Of a DNA stretch of 25,799 bases, positions 1-9,059 are shown in pieces. Both the position numbers and the translations under genes were made by a program. Within the stretch, counting starts at the first letter, position 1. The number at the start of each line of letters is the position of its first letter. The notes below the pieces were generated by a model that saw nothing but the letters and a program-made list of their open reading frames with translations, was not told the DNA's origin and did not search any database. Source of the stretch: Gnetum montanum (taxonomy: Eukaryota; Streptophyta; Gnetopsida; Gnetales; Gnetaceae); assembly GCA_015680685.1 (NCBI GenBank), contig MNCI01007683.1:5251-31049 (forward strand), in the 5' to 3' direction.

Positions 1-1905
1 AGAAAAGTTGAATGAATCAAGGAAAAAATATAGCATATATGAGAAGGAGTTGTATGCTATTTTTCAAGCAATCAAGCATTGGAGGCATTACTTGTTGCCC
101 AAGAAGTTTACTTTGATGACGGATCATAAAGCACTATAATTTTTAAACTCTCAAAAGTAGTTGAGTGCAAAGCAGATGAAGTTGAGTGCAGAGTTAGAGA
201 AGTTGAATTTTGTATTGAAGCACAAATGTGGGAAAGCCAATGTGGTGGCTGATGCATTATCCAGGGTGCATGTGGTGAATTTCAATGTACCTCAGGTGGA
301 AGGTATGGATAATTTTACTTGTTTGTATGATCATGATGATGATTTTTGGCAGTTTTAAAGAAGCCTCAAAGAACCATTGATGAGTGGAATAGACCAGTGG
401 AGGGAATATCATTTTCAAGATGAATTGTTACTTAAGATTGAAAAGGTATGTATTTCTAATGATGATTTTAGGAAAAATATTTTGTTTAAAAAACATTGTA
501 GTGGCATGGCAGGTCACATGGGTAGGGATAAATCATTAGAACTTATGGGCAGGTGCTATTTTTGGCCTGTTATGACAAAAGAGGTTTCAAAATTTGTTAA
601 GGAGTGCTTGACATGTCAGAAATTCAAAGGAGGCAAAGGTGTGGATGGGCAATATATGTCTTTATCAATTCCCAAGGGTTCATGGGAAAGTATTTCAATG
701 GAATTTGTGAGTGGTATTCCAAAGATCAAGAGTGGGAATGATGCAATTTTTATTTTTGTGGATAGGTTCTCCAGGATGACACATTTTATTCCATGCAAAA
801 ATATGAGCGATGCTTCTCATGTTACAAATTTGTTTTTCTAGCATATCATGAAGTTGCATGATATTCATTTGAATATTATTAGTAATAGAGACTCTAAATT
901 TATAAGTCACATTTAAAAGTTCTTTTAGAAAATTTAAGGAACAAAGTTAAATTTTGCTAGTGCATATCATCCACAATCTCATGGTCAAACAAAGGTTGTG
1001 AATACATCCTTGTTGAACCTAGTAAGATGTTTGTGTGATGAACAACTAAAAAAGTGGAAAAACTTGTTGTGTCATGATGAGTTTTTGTACAATAAATGTT
1101 GCTAATTAGAAAAATCCCATTTGATGTGAATGATGAGTTTTATCTAAAGATGTTGGACACTTTGAAGTGCTTTGATGGTAAACCTTAACCTAGTGCTAAT
1201 CTTGTGCAAAATATGAGGGATCTCCATGCATAAGTAAAATCCAATCTTGAGAAGAAGGCTAAAGAGAGAGTCATCAAGAGAAATGAGGGCAAATAGAAGC
1301 CTAAATTTGCTGTTGGTAGTGCACTTGAAGAAGAAATGGCTGAGAGATGTCAACTTCTCTAAGTTGAAAGTTGAAAAGATGTGGCTTTTTAAAATCAAGG
1401 CTAAGATTAGTTATTATGATTTTGAGATTGATTTTCTTGCTAAACATGTTGAGATGTTTGTGTGATGGATAGTCAAATAGGTGGAAAAACTTGTTGTGTC
1501 ATGCTGAGTTTTTGTATAATAATGCTTTTCATTTTACTATTGGCAAAATCCTATTTGAGGTGAACTATGGGTTTTGTCCAAAGATGGTGAATACTTTGAA
1601 GAGCTTTGATGGTGAAGCTAAACTTAGTGCTAGTTTTGTGCAAGAGCTTAGGAATCTTCATGCATAAGTAAAATCCAATTTGAAGAAGAAGGCCAAAGAG
1701 AGAGTTCTTAAGAGAAATGATATCAAGAGGAAGCTTAAATTTTCTATTGGTGATTTGGTTGGATGCACTTGAAGAAGAAGTGGCTACAAGGTGTTAACTT
1801 CTCTAAGTATAAAGCCAAGATGATGGGGACTTTCAAAATCAACGCTAAGATCAATGATAATTCTTTTGAGATTNTCCTATTTCATTATTCACCTGAGTTC
1901 ACTTT
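1..1905 (+). pseudogene. Ty3/gypsy pol remnant: RNase H and integrase
   Basis: One reading frame, broken by stops, runs from the window edge through RNase H into integrase. RNase H shows the DHKAL motif (about 122-137) and GKANVVADALSR (about 230-266), typical of Ty3/gypsy. The integrase zinc-binding part is present: the H-H pair around 493-517 and C-L-T-C near 607-618. The core follows, with the HPQ..GQT block near 969-993, and then a C-terminal region like that of plant gypsy elements (EVNYGF.P, GDLV, KINAKIND). Stops are common (e.g. 139, 157, 356, 839), and many read as former Gln codons. A 427-bp stretch of the C-terminal region is duplicated in tandem. The reverse transcriptase lies off the left edge. 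In an intact element this polyprotein part degrades the RNA template and integrates the cDNA. This copy cannot encode that, and its integrase active-site residues are also altered. Confidence 0.9.
1025..1878 (+). repeat. 427-bp tandem duplication in integrase C-terminal region
   Basis: Two adjacent copies (1025-1451 and about 1452-1878) each begin with the same 16 bases, agatgtttgtgtgatg. They then share recognisable blocks in the same order: the gtggaaaaacttgttgtgtcat block, the tttgatggt block, cttcatgcataagtaaaatcc, and the cacttgaagaagaa block. The second copy is closer to the gypsy consensus (the FEVNYGF-like segment is clear), and it alone continues to the polypurine tract. Divergence between copies is substantial, so the duplication is old. 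Confidence 0.85.
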
Positions 1906-1908
1906 TTG

Positions 1909-1925
1909 AAGGGTGGGAGAGTTGG
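1909..1925 (+). other. Polypurine tract of the gypsy element
   Basis: The purine-rich string gaagggtgggagag lies directly before TGTAGG, after the end of the integrase-like reading frame. This is the position expected for the plus-strand primer just upstream of a 3' LTR. Confidence 0.7.
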
Positions 1926-3132
1926 TGTAGGGACACCTCTCATGATTTGATTGTGCTTTTTCCTACAAGTTGTTTTTGTAGGTTTTCAGCTCTAGGAAGA
2001 TGTCTTGGAAGTCCATGAGACATCTTAGCTAATACTTAAGGTTTAACAGGAGACATCTTGGATTCATAGGAGATGTCTTGACCAAAGTACAGTCTTGTTA
2101 GAGTAGACATCTTGTAGATGAGGAGACGTCTTAGATGTTGGGGAGACATATTTTTCTCAAGGAAGACATCTTGTCCTCATGGAAGACATCTCCCTCGCAT
2201 ACCAAATTAATAGAAAGACATCTAGAAAGGTTGGGAGATGTCTTGTTCAATCTAGTGATGCTCCAACATGGAAAATTTGATGGAAAACATCTAGGAAAAG
2301 TAAGATTTATTTGGAAAACATGTAGGAAGGCATATGGAAAAGGTTACTAGGATTTTTGGATCTTTATAGTCATGTTTTATATTAATGCTTAGTAGGAGAA
2401 AATGGGCAAGTAAGAAGCAAGTAAGAGAAAATCAATGAGAGCTTACGTAAAGCTTGTGCTAAGAAGAAGACACTCCAAGACCTTAAGAGAGGTAAGAAAA
2501 GAGTTGGGAGAGAGATTTCATGTGTGTGGATGCATATCTAAAGTCAAGTGTATGTGTGATCTTGGCCATAACTCTTTGCCTCTTGGGTTGGATTGCAAAT
2601 CTATGTGTGAGATATGATTTGAAGATTGAGCCTTATATTAAGGTCAATCTTGTGAGATTGTAGAGCCTCAAGATTTACAATATTGTGAGTGTGGGTGAGA
2701 GGATGTTGGATCCTTGGAATTAGTATCCATTATGTTGTAATCTTCTCATTTGATAATTTAAGATAGCTAGTTTTATCATTTTCTTGCAAAATGTTTTATC
2801 TTTGTGTAATATCTAGATTTAGTATTTGAAGGTGATTAATTATTGGAGTGAACCTACTCTAGAAAGTATGTGCAATTGTTAAGTATGCTTTTCACATAAA
2901 CACTTACATGAAAAAAATAGACTTTTAGGCATAACATTATGTAAACTAATTGTTAAACAAGTATTGGAGAATGCTGCCATTAACATAATCTCGTTCTTTA
3001 TTGTTGTACATGCAATGTGTTTAGGTAAAGTACACTCGAATAAGGATTTCGTATAATTACTTCACATCACGCTACGAGTACTTGCTACTGATACTAACTT
3101 CTACAAAAATAAAATACTAGAATCTCCCTACA
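1926..3132 (+). mobile_element. 3' LTR of the gypsy element (about 1207 bp)
   Basis: The segment starts TGTAGGGA right after the polypurine tract and ends TCCCTACA, an 8-bp terminal inverted repeat of the kind that bounds LTRs. A second, diverged copy lies at 7894-8869 in reverse orientation. The two share order and sequence over several blocks: the gattgagcctt...attaagg block near 2625-2645, the gtgagtgtg block near 2686, and gtaatatctagattt plus ggagtgaacctac near 2806-2860. The first third carries a dense array of AAGACATCTT/AAGATGTCTT decamers. The right end could also be placed at ctaca 3101-3105, but the longer inverted repeat favours 3132. The target-site duplication cannot be checked because the 5' LTR is off the window. 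Confidence 0.75.
1997..2295 (+). promoter_or_regulatory. Array of 20-bp-phased AAGAyrTCTT palindromes in the LTR
   Basis: At least eleven decamers of the form AAGACATCTT, AAGATGTCTT or close variants start at about 1997, 2017, 2050, 2070, 2104, 2123, 2143, 2163, 2183, 2215 and 2235, with a weaker one near 2285. Most steps are 19-20 bp and the others 32-34 bp. The copy at 2123 is GAGACGTCTT and keeps a central ACGT. The position in the upstream third of the LTR is where retroelement enhancers usually sit. A regulatory role is inferred. Confidence 0.6.
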
Positions 3133-3565
3133 ATTAATGAAGCAGATCATATTTATAGGCATTTATGATTGCTGTGTCAACACTAATGTGTAAACATAAC
3201 CTTGTCTACATCAGTGTTGATGCATTGACATGGTTGACAGAAAGATTGTTTATCATAATCTTTTCATTTTATTTTATTTTATATATTATCTTACTATATT
3301 TAGCACTTTCATAATCTAGTTTCTCTTTATGTTTGATTTAATCACTTAGCTATCTATTTCGTGGTATTTAAACTTTTTCATAAACATAGAAACCGAAAAA
3401 AAAAACGTAAAAACATAGAGTTCATAGATAAAAACTAGTCCTTATAACATAGTTGAAATGTATATAAAAAATGCTTATCTTAAGTACATCCCAGCACAAA
3501 CACCAACACAATCATATCCTAACAAAAACATAGTTAACATCCTAACATCTCATCCTCCATCACTA
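3133..3565. other. AT-rich gap with one short imperfect hairpin
   Basis: No coding signal is visible. A short inverted repeat (tcaacactaatg at 3177-3188 and catcagtgttga at 3209-3220, 11 of 12 pairing) could fold into a hairpin. Nothing links it to a transcript or a terminator. Confidence 0.4.
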
Positions 3566-4667
3566 CTAGCCATCTATGCTTGACCCATTAGTAGGAAAAA
3601 TATTTTCCACCATCTTTGCATGATCTCTCTTCTTAGTCCCACTACCTAAAGTTCTTGGTACCTCCACATCTGTCAAAACAAAAAAGCATACAAATAATAA
3701 TAAAATCAAATATGTGCATAAAAATAAAAAAATAAGTAAAAGTATAAAAATAGATGATGCCTAAACAACAACATAAAAATAAACATATATTTATTAACCA
3801 AAATCATTTTTCTTACCCATAAGTGCATTACCATGACTTGTTCCACTTTCTTCCCTTCCCACTTTTAATGATCCAACAACACCTTCCAATCATATTCTTC
3901 TATCAACTTTTGTGTAACCCACTTAGGAGTAAGAAATGTTAGTCCGAAATCATCTAAGTTCATATTAGGCATCTCTAGTATGATAGTAGGGTTATCTACA
4001 CCAACCTGTCTCTTAGTCTTATCATCCTCTTTTTCCATGGAACCAAGTAGTGGCTTTCCTATCTCCCTATGGTAAAATAAAACACATTCCTCAAAAAAAT
4101 TCCAAACTTCATTAGCCTCCATCTTCTCTATTAGCAAATCTCTCATTCTCTTAGCATTCTTTTCATCCTTAAGTTGTTTTGTAAGAATCAAGACTTCTTT
4201 CTTGTAGAACAACTTACTCCTCTTTTGCTAATACCCCTAATGTTTCCACATGATACAAATGTCTTTCATCTTGGTGTTTAGCCTCTCCATGGTTAATAAA
4301 TTTCATTGTTAAATAGTATGTACATCTACCAAGGAATTATGAGAGTCATGCAATCACTAGTAGGAAAAATATCTAGGATTATGATGTACTACCTTGCTCT
4401 TGTGAAAATCAACATTTAGATTTTTCACCTCCTTGTATAGCCACATGAATTGTATCATGAGCTTCTTATTATCTTTCTTGATGATTACCAACTTGATCAT
4501 CAAACTAACATTAGCATCAATTTTCTTCATAACAAGGGAAGCCATCTCCAGTCCATATCCTACTAAATCTTTCATCCTCTCTTAGACCTTAGAATATTTG
4601 GATTTTGAGACTTGAAAGTTAGGATCCATAATTGACACATTTCTAGGATTAGTTATAATCTAGACAT
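3566..4667 (-). pseudogene. Broken spliced coding unit, coiled-coil-like, unknown function
   Basis: I do not recognise this protein. On the minus strand one frame runs from about 4667 to about 3850 with only scattered stops, several readable as former Gln codons. It encodes a Lys/Glu/Leu-rich, coiled-coil-like segment (e.g. LTKQLKDEKNAKRMRDLL) and then a more hydrophobic end (NLDDFGLTFLTPKWV). The upstream border 4668-4670 reads tttttcag on the coding strand, a good 3' splice site. After a probable frameshift near 3850 the coding meaning continues to a GT..AG intron at 3670-3816 (donor gtaaga, acceptor ttttgacag). Splicing it in phase 1 joins SHGNALM to DVEVPRTLG and leads to a Ser/Lys-rich tail ending at stop 3566-3568. 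Its build resembles the antisense unit at 22.2-25.6 kb, though I could not align the two. Confidence 0.5.
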
Positions 4668-4670
4668 CTG

Positions 4671-5256
4671 AAAAATAAGTTATTTACCAATTAACCATCA
4701 ACAATATGAAATAACCTTACTAGCATTTGTTATAACTCTTATCTTCTACATCAAGCTTTCCACCATTTTGTTTATCAACTCTTCTTTATTAATGTTTTTC
4801 CAAATCATCTTTCTCAATTCTGCAAATATGTACATTTTCATTTAAAAATCATAATAAATTAAAAATATAAAATAAAAAAAATAACAAATAACAAAAGTAA
4901 AATAAAAAATATGTAAGATGGCTAGGTTGGAAGGATGATGCTAGCCCATTACTAGTACTTTATTAATGTTTAGATTTATAATTTTTCATATTTTATTTTA
5001 TTATAAGATTTTGGAATAAAATAAAAATATGATTATAAGACATGTTAAATAAATATTTGAGGTTTATTCTTATTATTCTTTTAATTTTATCTTGGAACTC
5101 ATACTTGGACATGAAAATTATTCTAGTACTCTCTTGGTGACTTTAACCCATTCGTTGACCATTGGATCCTTTTTGTGAATAAATGTTACCTAATTTTTAG
5201 AAAATAAATTATTAATTTCTTATTCTTAGAATTGTCCAAACCCTATCTCTTATGGC
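4671..5256. other. AT-rich stretch without visible gene
   Basis: The stretch begins with what may be the intron and further upstream exons of the minus-strand unit at 3566-4667, but no frame can be followed with confidence. From about 4850 it is AT-rich simple sequence. Confidence 0.3.
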
Positions 5257-5264
5257 TATAAATA
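5257..5264 (+). promoter_or_regulatory. TATA-box-like site, possible LTR promoter
   Basis: Tataaata follows a cytosine-containing stretch and is followed by about 500 bp before a primer-binding-site-like sequence at 5772. This is the spacing expected of TATA box, R and U5 in an LTR. No matching second LTR was found. Confidence 0.3.
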
Positions 5265-5771
5265 CTTGGCAATACTAGCTCTCTTAGCATTAGTTGTGGA
5301 TTAATCTCTCTTTCATTGTTTTACCCATGGTTGTGCTTGATAAATCTCTTAGCAATTTTTAAATTTGAACCTACTCTAACTTAATGAAGCTTTGGTGACT
5401 AATCTCTCAAGGTAGAGAATATATCATTGATTTCATCAATTTTAATAAGCATCTTATCTTCTTGTACCTGCTTTTTTTTAATGATGGTTTGTAATGTTGA
5501 TTTAGTCACATTGCATGTGTTGTTGTCCTAACCCTAGTTTTGATGATCATTCTATAATTTGTACTTTTCATGACTTCTCACTTTACATTTCAACTTGATT
5601 TTTTAGGTTTGTGATCTTCTTCTAATAGCGATAGCACCAGCAATATTTTCGTACATTGTGATCTAGTTTATGATAGATCTATGGGTCATAACAAAAATAG
5701 TAATGCATGTTCCATGCATTTTTCCAAGTAGCATATTTATCTCAACATCAAGTAGAAATGATACATGTAGA

Positions 5772-5783
5772 TGGTATCAAATA
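5772..5783 (+). other. Possible primer binding site (initiator Met-tRNA type)
   Basis: Tggtatcaaata matches the first eight bases of TGGTATCAGAGC, the usual complement of the initiator Met-tRNA 3' end in plant Copia elements. A candidate LTR end (gataca at 5760-5765) lies six bases upstream. Downstream sequence to about 6100 has a weak, broken resemblance to a Copia gag start. The evidence is thin. Confidence 0.25.
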
Positions 5784-6710
5784 GTAGACATTTTTGATGT
5801 GTATAGGCACATTTGACATGTCAAAATACTTGAACAATCTTAGAGAATATAATTGTTATAATTTTAAGAGGTTGCTAATATGTGACTTATTGTTAATGGG
5901 CAAGTAGATGTACTAGTTGTAGATTGATCATGTTCACTTGGAGATTGATGTTTAGTTAGTATCATACCTCCTTTTGGATGGTGTGAGAAGCTAGGATCTT
6001 AAGATGGCTGTAGCATTAATACTAGTCATAACATAATCCATTAGTTGTTCTAGACATGCATGAGGATTTCTAACCCAACAATTGATCTTGTCTTGCATAA
6101 GGGCTAGAATTATGGTTATTCTAATGTCTGATGCTAAAAACCTCACAAGAATACCACTATTATGAGTAAACCAAATATCTATGAGTAATTTATGTATTTT
6201 ATGCTTAACTATAAGTTAACATTTATGTGGATAAATATTTTAGTGACATTGATAATGTGTTTTATAGCTTGGACCCATCCTAAAGTCATTTTCTAGGGAG
6301 CTTCTAAGTGGATTTTTCCTATTGTGAAGGTGTACTAATCCTTATTACATGTGTTTCATATAAATTTAGTATGAAGGTTTTATGGCTTTCAAGGTAAAGT
6401 TAGTAGAATGATCAACCTTGGATGAGAGACTACCTGTTTAGGTACTTCATGTTATATTTGTCTCTTCAATGGAACTATAATGAAAGCCATAATTAAAAAT
6501 CTTCTTTTGAACTTTGATTTATATTGTAACAAGGCCTAAGTGGGCATAAATGTGCTAATGTGAATTTTTAAGTGATGTCTAGGTTGTTAAGCTTCTAAGT
6601 ATTTATATGCTTTTAAGATTTTAGAAGAGTTTAACTCTTTCAAAGATCATTAAGTACTTGAGATTTAATTATTATGCCTCTTAAGTGATTTTTATAAATT
6701 ATCTATGATT
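5784..6710. other. AT-rich stretch, possible decayed Copia interior
   Basis: No frame stays open for long. The part near 5830-5900 reads loosely like the start of a Copia gag (N-Y..W.F-like spacing), but the key aromatic residues are not convincing. Nothing else could be supported. Confidence 0.2.
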
Positions 6711-6714
6711 GAAT

Positions 6715-7745
6715 TCCGGGTGTGATACTTCTTTCCCCTAATTTTGTTTTCTTGTTCTAATACAAGGGGTTTTCCTCCCCTTGGCCATTTTCTTATACAA
6801 TTATTATACTATACCTAATCTTTTCTCAAATGAAAAAAAAAAACTAATGATAAAAATCTACAAGGTAAAGGTCATAATCCAAAGAATATTAAATTTGACC
6901 ATTAAGTTATATTTTGGGTTGTTAGTTAGGAGCATTATTGAGTGATCTTACTTGTGAGGTTTGTCTCTTCTAATTTTTTTCTTGATCTAATGTAGGGGGT
7001 ATTCCTTCTCATGGTTGTTTACTTATATAGTTACTAGAATAGAGTAGACCTAACATTCCTTTAGAATAAAAAAAAAAACTTACAAAAAAACCTACAAGGT
7101 AACAACCATAATCTCATAAACATTAAATTTAACTATTAAATTGAATTTTGAGTTGTTAGCTAAGAATATTACTAGGTAATCTTACATAAGGGATTTTTTT
7201 TGTCTAATTCTATTTTATAATTTTAATGTAGGGGGTATTCCTTCACCTAGTTGTTTGCTTATATAACTATTGGAATCCCATGAACATAATAACCAAAATC
7301 TCATGAATATTAAATTTGATCGTTAAAATGGAGCTTGCACTATTACTTGGGAACATTATTGGGCAATTTGACTTGGAGGGTTTCTCTCCTCTAATTTTGT
7401 TTTATACTTCTAATGGAGGTATTTCTTCCCTTGGTTGCTTGCTTGTACATTTATTATAATATATTATATTTAACATTCTCATAAATGCAAAACAAAACTT
7501 ATGAAAATACCCATAGGGTAACAACCATAATCCCAAGAACATTAAATTTGACCATTAAGTTGGAGTTTGGTTTGTTAATTGGGAACATTACTATGTGATC
7601 TAATCTTGTGGGCTTCTCTCCTATGATTTAATTTTCTTATTCTAATGTAGGAGGTATTCTAGCCCTTGGTTGTTTACTTCTACATTATTGTAATATAGTA
7701 TATCCAACTTTCTCTTAAAGAAAAAAAAATGTATGGAAATTCTAA
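6715..7745 (+). repeat. Tandem array of a unit of about 235 bp, about 4.3 copies
   Basis: Two internal anchors recur in step. A ggggtattcc-like anchor is at 6766, 6996, 7232, 7416 and 7651. An attaaatttgacc-like anchor is at 6888, 7122, 7309 and 7541. Steps are 230-236 bp except for one of about 184-187 bp, so one unit has lost about 50 bp. Each unit also holds a cttggttgtttact block, an A-rich tract of 6-11 bases, and a caaggtaacaaccataat block. Copies are visibly diverged. No coding capacity is seen. Confidence 0.88.
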
Positions 7746-7893
7746 AGGAAGTGCTTTGAATTACAAGTTATAAATGGATATAACATTGTTTAAGTTTCCA
7801 CGAGAATATTTAGACTATTTCATTGTTTTAGATAAATTAATCAATGTAGCTATTGTAAAGAATACATAAACAAATCGGGTTATCCATTATTGA

Positions 7894-8869
7894 TGTAGGC
7901 AATGTTGCAATTGTAGTTAACATTCATCTACAAATATGAAAGGCCACTTATACTATAAAGACATGAATCATAATTATGTTAAGGGCATATGTACAAGATG
8001 ATCCAATAAGAATATTGCAAGACACATTTATGGTTTAATTCAATATGGTGCTTGATCATAAAATTCATGGTTCCAGTTCTTAAAAAAGTGATAGATAAGA
8101 ATGTTTTTACAACCATGGTTTATTACTTAATTTGAAAAATGGATAGGGTCACTCCAATGCAATTAACCCTTTAAACACATCAAATCTAGATTACATGAAA
8201 GATAAATAAATTACTAGGAAAAAGGAAAACTAGTTATTAAATGGCATAAAGATTACAAATACAATTGAACCACAATCCCACCAAATACTCACACACTCAA
8301 TGATATTATAGAGCAAGAGACTCTATAATCACATAACATTGTCCTTAATGCAAGGATCAGTCTTAAAGACCTCTTTTCTTCTTACATAGGATTGGCTTCT
8401 CACAACTAAGATCCACATAATTGCCAAAACCACAAGCTCCTTTGACCACACACATCAAACATATAACAACTGACCAATATTTAACTCAAACACAATGCAA
8501 AAATTATAGAAATATTTTCCATAATTAACTCCACATTTCTAGTTTTTTCCTAAGTTAGGAGCTATCACATATGATTTATTTCCCGAATAGGACATCTTAC
8601 CAAATATGTCTTTATGAAAACTAGTGCTTATTGGAAAGACTTCTTTCGTATACAAAAGACTTTTTCGTAAATGAAAGACATCTTTCATACCTAAAATATG
8701 TATTTTATTTTTGCAAGACATCTTTCTAGGTTGTCAAATATCTTCTGAGAATAATTAGAACTGGCAAGAAAGATGTTTTAAAATCTAAAAGACATCTTCC
8801 ACATTATTCCATCTTCTTCTTCTCCACCTATAGGGATCAATACCAAGGCTTAGAAGATGTGTTCCTACA
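7894..8869 (-). mobile_element. Diverged solo or orphan LTR, same family as 1926-3132
   Basis: Read on the minus strand this begins TGTAGGAAC at 8869 and ends TGCCTACA at 7894, mirroring the ends of the LTR at 1926-3132. Shared blocks occur in the same order: the AAGACATCTT decamer array (8589-8798), a block like gattgagccttatattaagg (8330-8380), gtgagtgtg-like sequence (about 8290), and gtaatctagattt plus ggagtgaccctat (about 8145-8195). The stretch from the last block to the end is 259 bp here and 282 bp in the other copy. No polypurine tract, primer site or internal region is recognisable beside it, and the 5-bp flanks (attga, tccaa) do not match. It may be a solo LTR with a decayed target site, or one end of a truncated element. 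Confidence 0.65.
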
Positions 8870-9059
8870 TCCAAGAAAATAATAGTTTTTTCTAGTAATA
8901 ATAAGTTAAACAAACTATCCTTCATTGTTACGATGTACAATTATAAGGTAGTGCTTAATTTAACTAAGAGGTTATTATAGAAAATGTTAGATTTTTAAAG
9001 ATATGTTCTTCTAGAAAATAATGAAGTATGAATGTGTTAGAAGTAAAATCAATTATTTC
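8870..9059. other. Short AT-rich spacer
   Basis: No coding or repeat structure was recognised between the orphan LTR and the start of the CACTA coding relic. Confidence 0.4.

Noticed and set aside
616-910. Minus-strand frames over the integrase core
   Set aside because: They are the complement of the integrase reading frame and have no independent support.
3177-3220. Hairpin as a terminator or small RNA precursor
   Set aside because: The stem is only 12 bp with one mismatch, and nothing connects it to a transcript.
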